Assembly: GCF_015832195.1 (NCBI RefSeq) | Contig: NC_052027.1 | Coordinates: 19,814,688 to 19,878,687, forward strand | Direction of reading: 5' to 3' | DNA: 64,000 bases | DNA from: Motacilla alba alba | Taxonomy: Eukaryota > Chordata > Aves > Passeriformes > Motacillidae | Shown here: in pieces, positions 1 to 10,338 of the stretch | Layout of the letters: each line of letters opens with the position of its first letter | How positions within the stretch are numbered: position 1 is the stretch's first letter | The notes under the pieces: model-generated | Database searches by the model: none | What the model saw: the letters and a program-made list of their open reading frames with translations, nothing else | Told to the model about the DNA's origin: nothing | Made by a program: the position numbers and the translations under genes

Positions 1-970
1 GCGCTTAAGTAACGGCGGCCGCTCCTCCGGGGGGCCGGCGGGGGCTCGGCGAGTGCCCCATCCGCGCACCGCATCCCCATCCTCGCATCCTATACTCGCA
101 TCCCATGCCCGCGCCCCATCCCGGCGCGGCTCCGGCCCCGTTCCCCGCGGCGGGAGAGCCCCGGGAGAGGTGCGGGAGCGCTCTCGGGAGCGGGGCCCCG
201 GGGCGGCGCGGGGAGCAGCGCGCTGTGCGCGGAGGCGGGCGGGGGCCCAGCCTGCGGGACCAGAGCTGTCCCTGCCACATCTGGGGAGCGGGCTCCCGTG
301 GCGGGGGGAGGGCAGCGAGGGTGGCCCCCCGAGCCGGGCGCCCCAGCAGCACGCCCCAAGTCAGGTAGCAGAGCCCTCCGCCTCTCCCGTCAGCATCCCT
401 GGCGTTAAAACCTCTCTTGGTGAAACGCCGCTTCCCGCTAAGGCTGCATCAAACCAAGAAAAGTTGCTGAGGTTTTGGGTCCTGTATCATCCCAAGTATG
501 TGTTGGGAATGCTTGTGAGAACTGGGAGTAGGAAAGGGAAACGGAGAGATACTGCAGGAAGAAGATAGAAAGCTGAAGACGTGATTTTCTCCTCCCTTCC
601 TCTTTATGTCTCCTTTTTTTCCCCCCCTAATTTTTCTACCTGTTCTCACCATCTTTCCACTTTTCACGTTTACAATTAATAAAATTTTCTTAGAGCGGTT
701 GTTCTGCTGTCACCGTCGCCCCGACCCTTCGTGGTGGAGTCAACTCTTCCTCGCCTCTCCCAGGACGCGCCTGTGCCTCAGGAGCGCGGCCGGGGCCGCA
801 GGCGAGGGGGCTCCGCTCCCGGGCAGCCGCGGGCTCCGCCTGGAGCCCAGCGGGGCCGGCAGGGCTGGGAGCGGAGCTCCCGAGCACAGGCTGGCTGTCC
901 CAGCTTCTGTCCCTGTCCCCTGCCTCCCGTAGTCACCGGGGGGAAAAGGGGCGTGAGGGGAGGCTGCAGC
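1..970. promoter_or_regulatory. CpG island, candidate promoter (possibly IQSEC1, reading leftwards)
   Basis: The first 370 bases and bases 700-970 are very GC-rich and dense in CpG, unlike the AT-rich DNA to the right. GC boxes (GGGCGG) are visible at 201-206 and 234-245. A less GC-rich stretch (about 370-700) separates the two dense blocks. CpG islands of this kind in vertebrates usually mark promoters and first exons. Long open frames run through it on both strands, but that is expected of GC-rich DNA and none resembles a protein I know. In mammals the gene lying beyond the 3' end of NUP210, on the same strand, is IQSEC1. A minus-strand IQSEC1 promoter or 5' exon is therefore the best guess. 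The island is cut by the window edge, and neither the transcription start nor a coding exon can be placed. Confidence 0.6.
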
Positions 971-2401
971 CACAGCCAGACCCGTCTGGCAGCGCCCGGG
1001 GGCACTCTGGCTTTCGGCAGAAATAACTTCCTGTCCAAACTTACTTTTGCTCTGACACGAGTGCAGCGAAGGGCTGTTGTGACTGTCGAGGTGACTGAAG
1101 CACGAAGGACTAATTTCCAGTCCTAGCGGGGATCCTGACTTCACAGACACGTCTTTCGCTGCTCTCTGAAGAGAACAAGCCTCCTTCTCAGGAACTTGAT
1201 TAGTATTTTTCATTAAAATTCTTGAAAATGTTTCTTTCCCGAATACTATTAGCTCAGAATGTGTTTGCTAAGGTGCGGTTTACTCTGCTCTGTGTGGAAA
1301 GAAATGCTTATCACGGTATCTCACCGAGGCAACCTGCACGGTAGCAGGCAGCCAGAGTATTTGTCAGGGGTTAAATCAATAAGTGAAGCAAATGAACTTG
1401 CTTCTTGTATGCAAAATAAAATGCAAAGTAAGACACTCAAAACTCATTAAACTATGTGCAGACAATAAAAGCTTGTTGAGCGTTTCACGGCAAGGACAGT
1501 GGAAGTGGAGCAGCACAGCTCCTACAGCGAGATCTGTTTGAAGCCCCTTTTTGGCAGGAATTCCCGAGTTCGTAGGACCCGTGAGCACTGCTGAGGGAGG
1601 CAGGAGCCGCGCTCAGGCTGAGAGTTTTCTGCTTTCTTGTCCCGCTAGCCGGAAAAAGGCTCCGTTCCCGCAGGGAGAGCTGTGCCCGGCTGGGCTCCCG
1701 GGCAGGGGGCGATGGCTCCGGCAGGGACCGGCGGCTCCCTCCGGCTGCTCTGCCGGGCTTGGGGGCTTTCCCGGAGGGTCCCACCAGCCTGACCTGCCCG
1801 GCTGCTTTCCCGCAGAGGACACGGAGCAAATCAAACCTGCTGGCAGCCCTCTCCACAGGAAACCATGAATTAGCCTGAAAAATACATTAAACCCTCAGAC
1901 ATGCCCTGGGGCGGGCACCTGGAGCCTGCAGCGTGTTCCTGGTGTGTTCTGGATGTTGCTGCTGCTCAGCACTGAAAGAGAGAGGAGGACTCTGTGCCTC
2001 AGTGATCGTCTCTGTGCCCCTCCAAAAGCCTGCATGCTCCACCAGGCTCCATGAATTAACAAGGAGAGGTAAACTTAGAAGATAAGCATATTCATAGAAT
2101 CAATAATATATTCAATCTCTATCTGTGGAGACACAGATTGTAAAAGCAGACCCAGCTTGTTCAGATTTGCTCAGTTAGAAAATTAAGTGACATCCAGCCT
2201 AACCTTTTAAAATATGAAAATCATCAAAATAACGTTCTTATTACTTGCTAACATCCTACCTCAGACAGCCCCTTTCCATAAGCTATGCAGCACATGGTTA
2301 ATTCTTGCCTGGGAAAGTGCCAGGGAAGATTTAAATATGAAAGGGAACGTTTCTCATTCAATAAGTAGAATTCTCTTACTCATTTGTTATTGGCAAGAGA
2401 G
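971..2401. other. Noncoding flank of the CpG island
   Basis: No exon, repeat family or RNA gene could be supported. Bases 1600-1800 are again GC-rich with moderate CpG density, which may be a shore of the promoter region. The rest is ordinary single-copy-looking sequence. Confidence 0.4.
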
Positions 2402-2500
2402 AAATCACAGAGAGGTTGGAGCTGGAAGGGACCTCTGGAGGTCATCCAGTCCGACTTCCCCGCTAAAATACCCCATTACCCTTTGGAAAAACCCTAAAGT
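2402..2500 (-). mobile_element. CR1 LINE fragment (3' tail), minus orientation
   Basis: Starts with an ATCACAGA-type tail, followed by the 'ggttggagctggaagggacc' and 'tcatccagtcc' blocks that mark the reverse complement of the CR1 3' end. It is 5'-truncated, as nearly all avian CR1 copies are. The boundary on the right is vague. Confidence 0.75.
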
Positions 2501-2639
2501 GTCTAGAGTTTTGGTGTTTTCTGGCAAATCAATACCCTGCAAAGGACTCTTTTGGAGTGTTCAGGGTCTGGTCCAGACTCAGAATCACATCCCTGGTGCT
2601 CACAGGCTCTTGTGTGGTTTGATGCCCACCAGAGGTCAG

Positions 2640-2795
2640 GCACAATCCTGGTCCTTGAGCTGCCAGAGCTCGAGGAGGGTTTGGACAAGGCTCTCAGGGA
2701 TGCCCAGGGTGGGATTATTGGGGTGTCTGTGCAGGGCCAGGGGCTGGGCTGGGTGATCCCTGGGGGCCCCTTCTTGTTCTGTGTTTGCCTGTCCT
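2640..2795 (+). mobile_element. CR1 LINE fragment (3' part), plus orientation
   Basis: Contains the blocks 'gatgcccagggtgggatt', 'ggggtgtctgtgcagggcc' and 'gggtgatccctggggg', typical of a songbird CR1 subfamily. The copy at about 36,610-36,868 shares them. It points towards the minus-oriented copy just to its left. The last bases before the usual tail are diverged. Confidence 0.75.
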
Positions 2796-3271
2796 GTTCT
2801 GAGAGCCTGGCTCTTGCACTTGCTGCCCACCTCGGGTGGTTTGTCAGAGTTAAATGTATAGCTCTGTGTAGAGGCTGAGCACAAAATGTCACTGTTTCAC
2901 AAATGGCTTGGTGTGGCTAATAATGCCATGGGTGAGCAAACAGCTGAAATAATTTTTTTCAAAGGAAGATAAGACCAGGAAAAAGCCTATGATACATATT
3001 TTTCTATGTGAAATTAATTAGGTCAGTGTAATATAAAAAAACAAGAATCCAGAAGTCATGCAGTGATTTGTGCTCAATCTTAACTCTGCCCTCCATCCCT
3101 CTCTTTTAAAATTCTCTTCGAAGCCTCTTCTTTCTTGGTTGCTTTTCTCTCCCAGTTCCCGCCCAGCCCCCTTAAATCTCTGCCTCACTTCTTGGTTCTG
3201 CTGCTGTGTTTAGACACTGAGGAGTTTTATCCTGCTGTTCAAGTTTATCCTGTTGTTAGAATTTCTTTGTA
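2796..3271. other. Noncoding, no feature seen
   Basis: AT-rich spacer between CR1 fragments; neither strand shows an exon-like pattern. Confidence 0.4.
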
Positions 3272-3600
3272 GGTCACAGAACTCACAAATGGATGAGGTT
3301 GGAGTGACCTCAAAATCTATCCAGTGCCACCCCTGCCATGGCCAGGGACACTTTGCACGGTCCTAGGGTGCTCCAAGCCCTGTCCAGCCTGGCCTTGGGC
3401 ACTGCCAGGGATCCAGGGGCAGCCCCAGCTGCTCTGGGCACCCTGTGCCAGGGCCAGCCCACCCTCCCAGGGACCAATTCCTTCCAAACATCTCATCCCA
3501 ATGTCTCTTCTTTCAGTGTCAGGTCCAAGCCCCTTTCACACCCTGTATTTAACATGTGTGTCCCCTCCTGGTGTCCCAAGGCAGGACAAGAGTCCTGCTC
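3272..3600 (-). mobile_element. CR1 LINE fragment, minus orientation
   Basis: Carries the CR1 3' region in reverse: a diverged tail near 3275-3290, then 'gtgccacccctgccatggcc', 'gctccaagccctgtccagcc' and 'cagggatccaggggcagcc', then a block resembling 'aattccttccaaacatctca'. This order matches the copy at about 57,457-57,755. The apparent open frames over it come from repeat sequence and are not genes. Confidence 0.85.
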
Positions 3601-6036
3601 TCATCCTGAGTGCTCTCCACACACCCAGCAGTGCCTGCTCCTATCCAGTGGATCAGCTGGATAACACCAGGAAAACCAGCATTCTGGAGGCCTGTTTGCT
3701 GCACTCTTTGGAGGTTCCTGGTGGGAAGAAGGAAATAGGAATCCCACTCCTGACCAGGACCACAGCCCCCACAAACCAACAATGTCAGGGAGATGAGACC
3801 TGGCTCGGAGGGATTAAATAAGAAAAAGGAGAAAGCACAGCCATAAAGACCTGAAATCTTTTAGGAACTGTGATGTTTCTGGTTTTTTTCCCTCTCCTGG
3901 TTCAACATAACCTTTAAGACCTGATATCTTATTTCTCTTAACAGTTTATTTGATTTCTACTGAAAGGCATGAAACTTCCTCATGCCTTTTCCTACCCCCA
4001 AATCCTTTTCATTATAATCTCTGGTAAAATAATATAATATTACATTTTTTTTCTTAGTTAAATGGAATGCATTTAGGCTTGATCTATGTACCTCGAGCCC
4101 CCTCCTCTAAAAAGGGAGAATACCTGGCCCACTCTCAGGAGCTCAGGAGCCTCCTGGCTTGCTCTACCCCACAGTGCCTGTCTGGCTTGGATGGCACTTG
4201 GAGAATTTAGGCTGTTCTTACCCTGACCAGCTCCTAAAGCATTTGAAATATCCCAAGCTAAGTGTGGTAAAATTACAGGCCATATTTTAAGGTATCTCCA
4301 CAAGGCAGTAGAAAGTTCAATTTTAATTTTCTAGGTCTGATCCTGAGTGGACTAATCATTACTGTTTGTAGGAATTGCCTTTTGATTTATGAAAGAAATT
4401 ATAAATTGGCTCCTTCAGGTTCTGTAGCTGAATCTGGAGGTTTGCCTGCAAAGTGTGGTCCTGAACTAATCCATCTAATATGCAGCTTTAACCAAGCCTT
4501 CATTCTAATGAGCCTTTGATAAAAGATTTCCTTTGTGCTTTTGTTGGTTTCTGTGATTTCTGCTTCCATATCTTGTTTTGGTAAGTGATATCAGGGAATG
4601 TTAGCAGGCAAAAACCAAACATGTCCTCTTGTGCAAAGTCCTTGGGAAAGGACTGTGTTCTTGTGTCCTGGAAAATAAAAAGCACTGTTAATGTAAGGTA
4701 TCAAGCAACTCAAACATAAAAGTGATAATTTAATAGGGATAAATAATAATGATATCAATACATCCCTAATATAAAAGAGAAAAATTAGCAAGGAATACTT
4801 TGCTTCTTTGGGGAATGGGGCAAACTCAGTGCTGGGTTCTAAAGGAATGGGTGTGCTGGAATGGTCCCAGCTGTCCCTGGGGAGTGGCAAGCGGCAGCGT
4901 GGCAGTGACACCAAGGGCAGGGCTCACACAGGACCTGGCTGATGCTCTGGGCTCTGGGGCTCTCCAGAGGGAAATCAAGCAAGAACAGAACGAATTTTGC
5001 TGCGAAATTGGGAAGTAATTTTATAAAAGGGACTAAATGGTACTTATAACTCTAGTTTAGCAATAAATAGAATGAAATTTGGAGTACGGTGTTAATTGAA
5101 GAAATTATTTTATAAATGGTGCAGAAATTTTTTTCTTGGTGCTTGAGCTGAGATTGAAGCCAAACCAGAGTTTGAATCAAGGACACCTTTTATGAACACA
5201 TCATATTTTAAGTTGTGGGATAAACTGTGACTGGAGGAGAAGAATTCTTGCTGTGGTACCAAGTACCTGGGGCGAGAGCAGAAAAATGCCAGAAGAAAAC
5301 ACTTCCCATCTCATAAAGGTGAAAAGCACAGGGACAAAAACCACAACCTTGGCACCAGGGTAGGAAGCTGAATGCTGAAAGAGGAAAGGAAACAAATAAA
5401 CCCCTCTCAAAATTACAGCTTCAGAAACTCCCTGAAAGCAAGGAGAAGTAACAATGCTAAAATGGCTGATTCCGTGCCTTGTTGCCATTCCTTGTGGTTC
5501 CATGATTTCATTGCAGTGTGTGTGAGAGCTTATAAAGAAATACAATATCAAATAGCAGCATTTCAGTAGAAAATAAAACCCCAAACCAAAGTTTTCATCA
5601 AGTCATTTCTGAACAAAAGCTTGATAAGCAAACTTGCTCATGGAAATCTGTCAGAGGTTTTCATGTTTTGTTGGGTTTTGTTTTAAAACATCATTTAAAT
5701 TATTAATTGCCTAGGCTGCTAGAGTCAAAGGCACCCACTCTTTTCCATTTTAAGATGTTTTATTCCGTTTTGATTCCATACTTTTCCATTCTAATATTTT
5801 TCTGTGCTTTAATTGGTCAGAGTCAGTTTTTCCATGCTTACCATATCCATGCTTAGACTGAATTATCTTGGCAAATTTCAGCAAACGCTGCTTTTCAGAA
5901 TAAGATTATGAGGAAACATGAAAATCAGATCATATTCCATTCTTTTTTAAACATCCATGGGAACAGAAATTAGAGAAAGGTCAGACTAAGGAACTGTGAT
6001 AAAGTACAAAGTCTTCAGAAATACGGATTTCTTTTC
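3601..6036. other. Intergenic, no feature seen
   Basis: AT-rich sequence with only short chance open frames on both strands. No repeat family, exon with splice borders or RNA gene was recognised. Confidence 0.4.
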
Positions 6037-6190
6037 ATAGAATCATAGGATATTTCAGAGAATCTCCTGAGCTGGGAGGGAGCCACAATTCAGTCCTAGT
6101 TCTGCACAGTCTCCCCAGCAATCCTACCCTGTGCATCTCTGAGAGTGTTGTCCAAGTTCTGCCACTGGCCTTTTAAGTTGGACGCCTCCA
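6037..6190 (-). mobile_element. CR1 LINE fragment, minus orientation
   Basis: Begins 'atagaatcataggatat', the reverse complement of the repeated CR1 terminal ATTCTATGAT-like motif. It continues with 'ctgagctgggagggagcc' and the 'ccctgtgcatctctgagag ... ttgtccaagttct' block of the same subfamily as the copy at 36.6-36.9 kb. Confidence 0.8.
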
Positions 6191-7938
6191 CTGGTGAAAA
6201 CCAAGGATTTTTATCTTAATTTCTTGTTCCCTTTTCACATCTGTAACTGGCATGTTGCTTCCAAGAATGCCAGGAACAGAAAGTCACTTGGATGGCACAG
6301 CAATATTTTTTACATTAGGAAAATAATTCTGCCTTCCAAGAGAAGTTTAAATTTAAAAAAAAGGGTGAGACATCCTGAAAAATCAGTATCTAATCATAGT
6401 TCCAGCATGTATCCTGTTCAGTCCATCTGAATCCAATTGATAAAATCACATTTTGAAAGCAGGGCACACCATACTGTGTATGTCCTTGTCATCAACAAAA
6501 CTTGAAGGAAAAATATCCTATTTGATTCATTTCACATGAACTGCAGCAGCCTATAAATTCTGCAGACTTGGGTTCCCCACCTTTCCTGCACTCAGACCAC
6601 CTTTTGTTGGATATATTCTTATGGTTTTAATGGTGATGTGGAGCATTTTATCAAATTTTCCAAATGTGCAGCACCCCCAGGACAGCTGTGCTATCTGCTG
6701 ATGAGATCAGCACACAAAAATACAACATTTTAGTGTATCATAGCAGGTAGAAAAGGGCAATGTTAATTCAGGCAGTCATTAACTAAAACAGGGCATGAGC
6801 TAATAAAGCTGTGCAATGATTAAAGAGGTATATTTTTGATCCTGTGGTCATTAAGGTATATTTGTACCAGTGCAATTAGAGCAGCAAAGGTTTGCTCTGA
6901 CTCACTGTTTTTATCAGTCTGCAGTTGTTCAGATTTCCACCATATCCTTTTGTTCTTGAGAGAAACTCATAATATATCACTCTATACATAAATATACACG
7001 TGTGAAGAGAAGGAGAAATAACATTTCATTTGTACAAAAGGAGGAAAAATCACCCCCCAGCTTTATCGCTGACAACAGCTGAGGGAAATTTAAGTTCTTT
7101 CATTTTATTTGCAGCAAGGCTTAAAAATAGATTTGCAAATTCAGACTGGAAACTCTTCTATCCTTTTCCAAAAAAGAAAAGCACATCACAAAATGGACAA
7201 ATCAATTCCAATTGCTTCTTGCCCAAAGAAACAGCAGTAAACCTCAAGGTGTCTCAGGTAAAGATTCCAAATCAGGAAATGAAAAGCTGAACAAGAAAAC
7301 ACTGAGGTCAGGCAGGCTCAACCTTTCCTTATCCCTTTTTTATCCCTTCTCTTTCATGCTGCTGGGAGGCACACGGAGGGGATGGGAGGTGCTGGATCAT
7401 TAGGAGCAGTCTGTATTTACAATTTCAGCCTGGGAGCCTCAGCCAGTCCTTTAGAGCTGTCCCGGTGTGTGCAGCTCCAGCCTCCCTCCCTCCCTGGTGC
7501 TGCAGCTGCTTGGGAAGCCCCCGAGCCAGGAGTTCAGCTCTGCTCCGCTGGGGAAGGTTGAAGGGTAACATGGTTATTTCTGTCCAAACTTACATGAAAA
7601 AATGTGTTTGCCACCTCCTGATTGCCAAATACTGCCTTTTTTCTGGCCTTGCACGAGCAAGAGCAGAGAAACACTGTGAGCAGTGGGGGAATCCAGCCCA
7701 AGGGGATGCTGGCCTTAGGGAGAAAGTAGCTTTTGTCGCACATTTCCTGCTACTATTAAAAGCTCACAATTAAAATGCTCACGTGGACGTGGTGCAGCCC
7801 CAGCCTCTTGGTGGTTGGTCATGCAAACAGAGCTCTTGCTGTGAGTTGAGGTTTCACTTGGATCAGGACTCCTGAAAAGCACTGATCCCACTCTCTTTAG
7901 AAATGCAGTAACTTCTGGAAGCTTTACCAGCTGAAATG

Positions 7939-7940
<2 letters not shown>
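6191..7940. other. Intergenic, no feature seen
   Basis: AT-rich DNA without supported exons or recognisable repeats. Confidence 0.4.
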
Positions 7941-7974
<34 letters not shown>

Positions 7975-7983
7975 AAAGAAAAA
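7941..7983 (+). repeat. Poly(A) run of 32 with GAAAAG-type end
   Basis: Thirty-two uninterrupted A residues (7941-7972) are followed by interrupted GAAAAGAAAAAA. There is no AATAAA close upstream, so it may be a simple homopolymer expansion, not the tail of a retrocopy. Confidence 0.9.
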
Positions 7984-10231
7984 AGTACTTGCTTTTGGAA
8001 GATTTGGGGTTCTCTCAAGAGGAGGCTCTATCACAGCCTGTAAAATATGCTACAGGGAATGACAAAGCAGCGTGGCGGCAAAGCGCTCAGTGAACACTTT
8101 GGTGGGGGATTACAGACTGGCAGAGGGAACAGCTTTTCTGAGACAGAGGATCTTCCAGAACTGACCCTGCCAATGAGTAGCTCCAGGCAAAAGCAATGTG
8201 ATTCACTCTAAAGATGAGTTGGAATTCTACTAGAAAGGAAAAGTGAAAAGGGAAAGTGCTGCTGCTACAAAGAAGAGATGGAGATGTAAGTTCTGGAAAT
8301 GCAGCACAGAAAGAAGGAGCTACATTTTTCATAAGTCTCTTTGTGCCTGTTCCTTTGTCAGAATTAATCTGTGTCATTTATCCAGAGGAGAATAATGATC
8401 TGAACCAGCCTTGAGAGCAGCAAAGTGTTAATCAGATCTTTAGAGCCTTCCCCTTGGGCATGCCCTTGGAACACAAGGAGAAACTCCAGATCAAACAAGC
8501 CCTTAGCACAAATGACAAATGCAGCTTATTCCCAGTCCCTCAGCAGGGACTGAGGTTTTAGACTTGTTAAAAACACGGAATCAGCTGACTGGGAACTCGT
8601 GACAAACCGCTGAGGGTTCCCCTGAACCCCAGCTCTCTGAGGGAGCTTGCTCCAGGAGGCTCCCCAGGAAACAGCAATCCCACAAAGACAAACTGCTGTG
8701 CTCGGGCTCCTCAGCTGCTGGGTCTGCGAGGTTTGTGCTGCTCTGGCAGCCTTGGAGAGGATCCCTGAGAGGCCACACACCGTGAGAGGAGTGCACAGAA
8801 ATGCAGGGCCTGGGATTGTCCTCCATCCACATCAGGCAGAAGCTGTGGAAATGTATGTTTGCAAAATCCAGGGCAGCAAAGGTCCATAAGGACCCAGAGA
8901 TCAGGGAAGAAGGAAATGGGATCCATCTGTCTTTTCAGCCAGGACCAAACCCCAGCAAAATCTGCAGGATCTGACCTGTGGGAGATTCCTCCCTTCATGT
9001 GTGGGACCCTCTGTGTTTGTGACACTCCAGAGCTCTACCTGAAAGGGAGGGCTTGGACTGAGGAAGTGCCTTAGCTTTTAAAACCTCTGCCCCACTCTCC
9101 TGAAGCGATATTGATTCAGTTTTCTTCATAAGAGCTTTGATCCTCGAGCTGCTCAAGACACTTTCTTTACTCTGTGAGGACAACAAAGCAAATTTCTATC
9201 TTCAGAAATGCCTTCTTAGCAGAGAAGGTGCAGTTTAAATTTCGTGATAAATCTGATCCATTCCCACTTGAAAAAGCTAATCCTGATTCCCATATAAAGC
9301 ATTTCAGTGTACTGAGCTCTGTGTTCCATTGCCCCATGTAATCAAGAAGTATCCTCTGCATCTTGAATTAATTCATGTGAGTAGCTCTTTACTGAAGCAC
9401 ACAAGTGGCACTAATCAAATACTTTGGGGTGAGTGATCTTGAAACCTATCTTTGAGGAATTCTGTGCCAGGGCTGGGAACTGGGAACTTGGTTTTACTGT
9501 CAGTGATCCTGCATTTTAAAGTCTTTCACGGCATTTACTTGCTGAGTTACTACAGAAAAAAGATGCATTATTAATGTTTGGCTCTGCCTTTCACCTGGAA
9601 AAGATCTTTTCCAAAAAGGAATGTAAAGAGACGATCTCATAATTGCATTTGTATTACTCAGATCTTTTGAGGAACATAGTTCTGCCATTACTTCAATGTG
9701 TGGCCTGGAAAGACTTTCAATTGCAAAAAAATTCACTTTGCAGCTACATTTTCTCAAAAACTGGCTGTCAAAAAGTCATCCCTGTGTCATTTCTGTGTTT
9801 GATGCTGGCTATAAGCTGACAGTTGAAATAGATCTCGAGGAATTTCTGATGTCGGATGAAATAAACGCATCCTGGGAAACAAAAAGGGCTTTCGAGAAGG
9901 TGCAGCTACGACTAGGAGCAGGTTTCAACTCATTCCTTTTTGGCTTCTGTTATTGTCTGTTGTTTTTTTCCCCTTAAATCTCCCAGAATTTCTGCCACTG
10001 ACTTTGCCACACTTGCTACGAGGACAAGCGTGGAGCATTTACCCAAAACAAAGAGGCTCCAAAGCAAAAGCAGAGCTCAGGAAACCACACAGGCCTTTGC
10101 CCGGCTGTTCATTCCCATTTCAGAGAGCTCCTGAAAAAAGGGATGAATCTCTGTCATATTCAAACTCAGAAGTGAACCAGACAAAGCCTCATTCTGCTTG
10201 CTGCAACCACAGCTGTAACCCCACAAGAGAT
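7984..10231. other. Intergenic, no feature seen
   Basis: Single-copy-looking sequence with mixed base composition. Short open frames are scattered on both strands and none has a recognisable domain or splice context. Confidence 0.4.
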
Positions 10232-10338
10232 TTTTTTTTTCTCCTTTATTATTTCTTTTTCCTTCCTTTCTGTCCCCTCCCTCCTCCCTCTCCCCTTCCC
10301 TCCCCTCTTCTTTCCCTTCTCCCCTTTCCTTTTCCCTC
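10232..10338 (+). repeat. Polypyrimidine tract
   Basis: About 105 bases made almost only of C and T on the plus strand, opening with a T-run and continuing with ccttcc/ccctcc-type words. Such polypurine-polypyrimidine DNA can form triplex (H-DNA) structures. No gene is attached to it. Confidence 0.85.

Noticed and set aside
5..568. Open frames of 87-171 codons on both strands at the left edge
   Set aside because: They lie in a CpG island where stop codons are scarce, overlap each other on both strands and match no protein I know.
2503..2892. Overlapping open frames of about 80-130 codons
   Set aside because: They run over CR1 3' sequence and have no resemblance to the CR1 reverse transcriptase; the copies are noncoding fragments.
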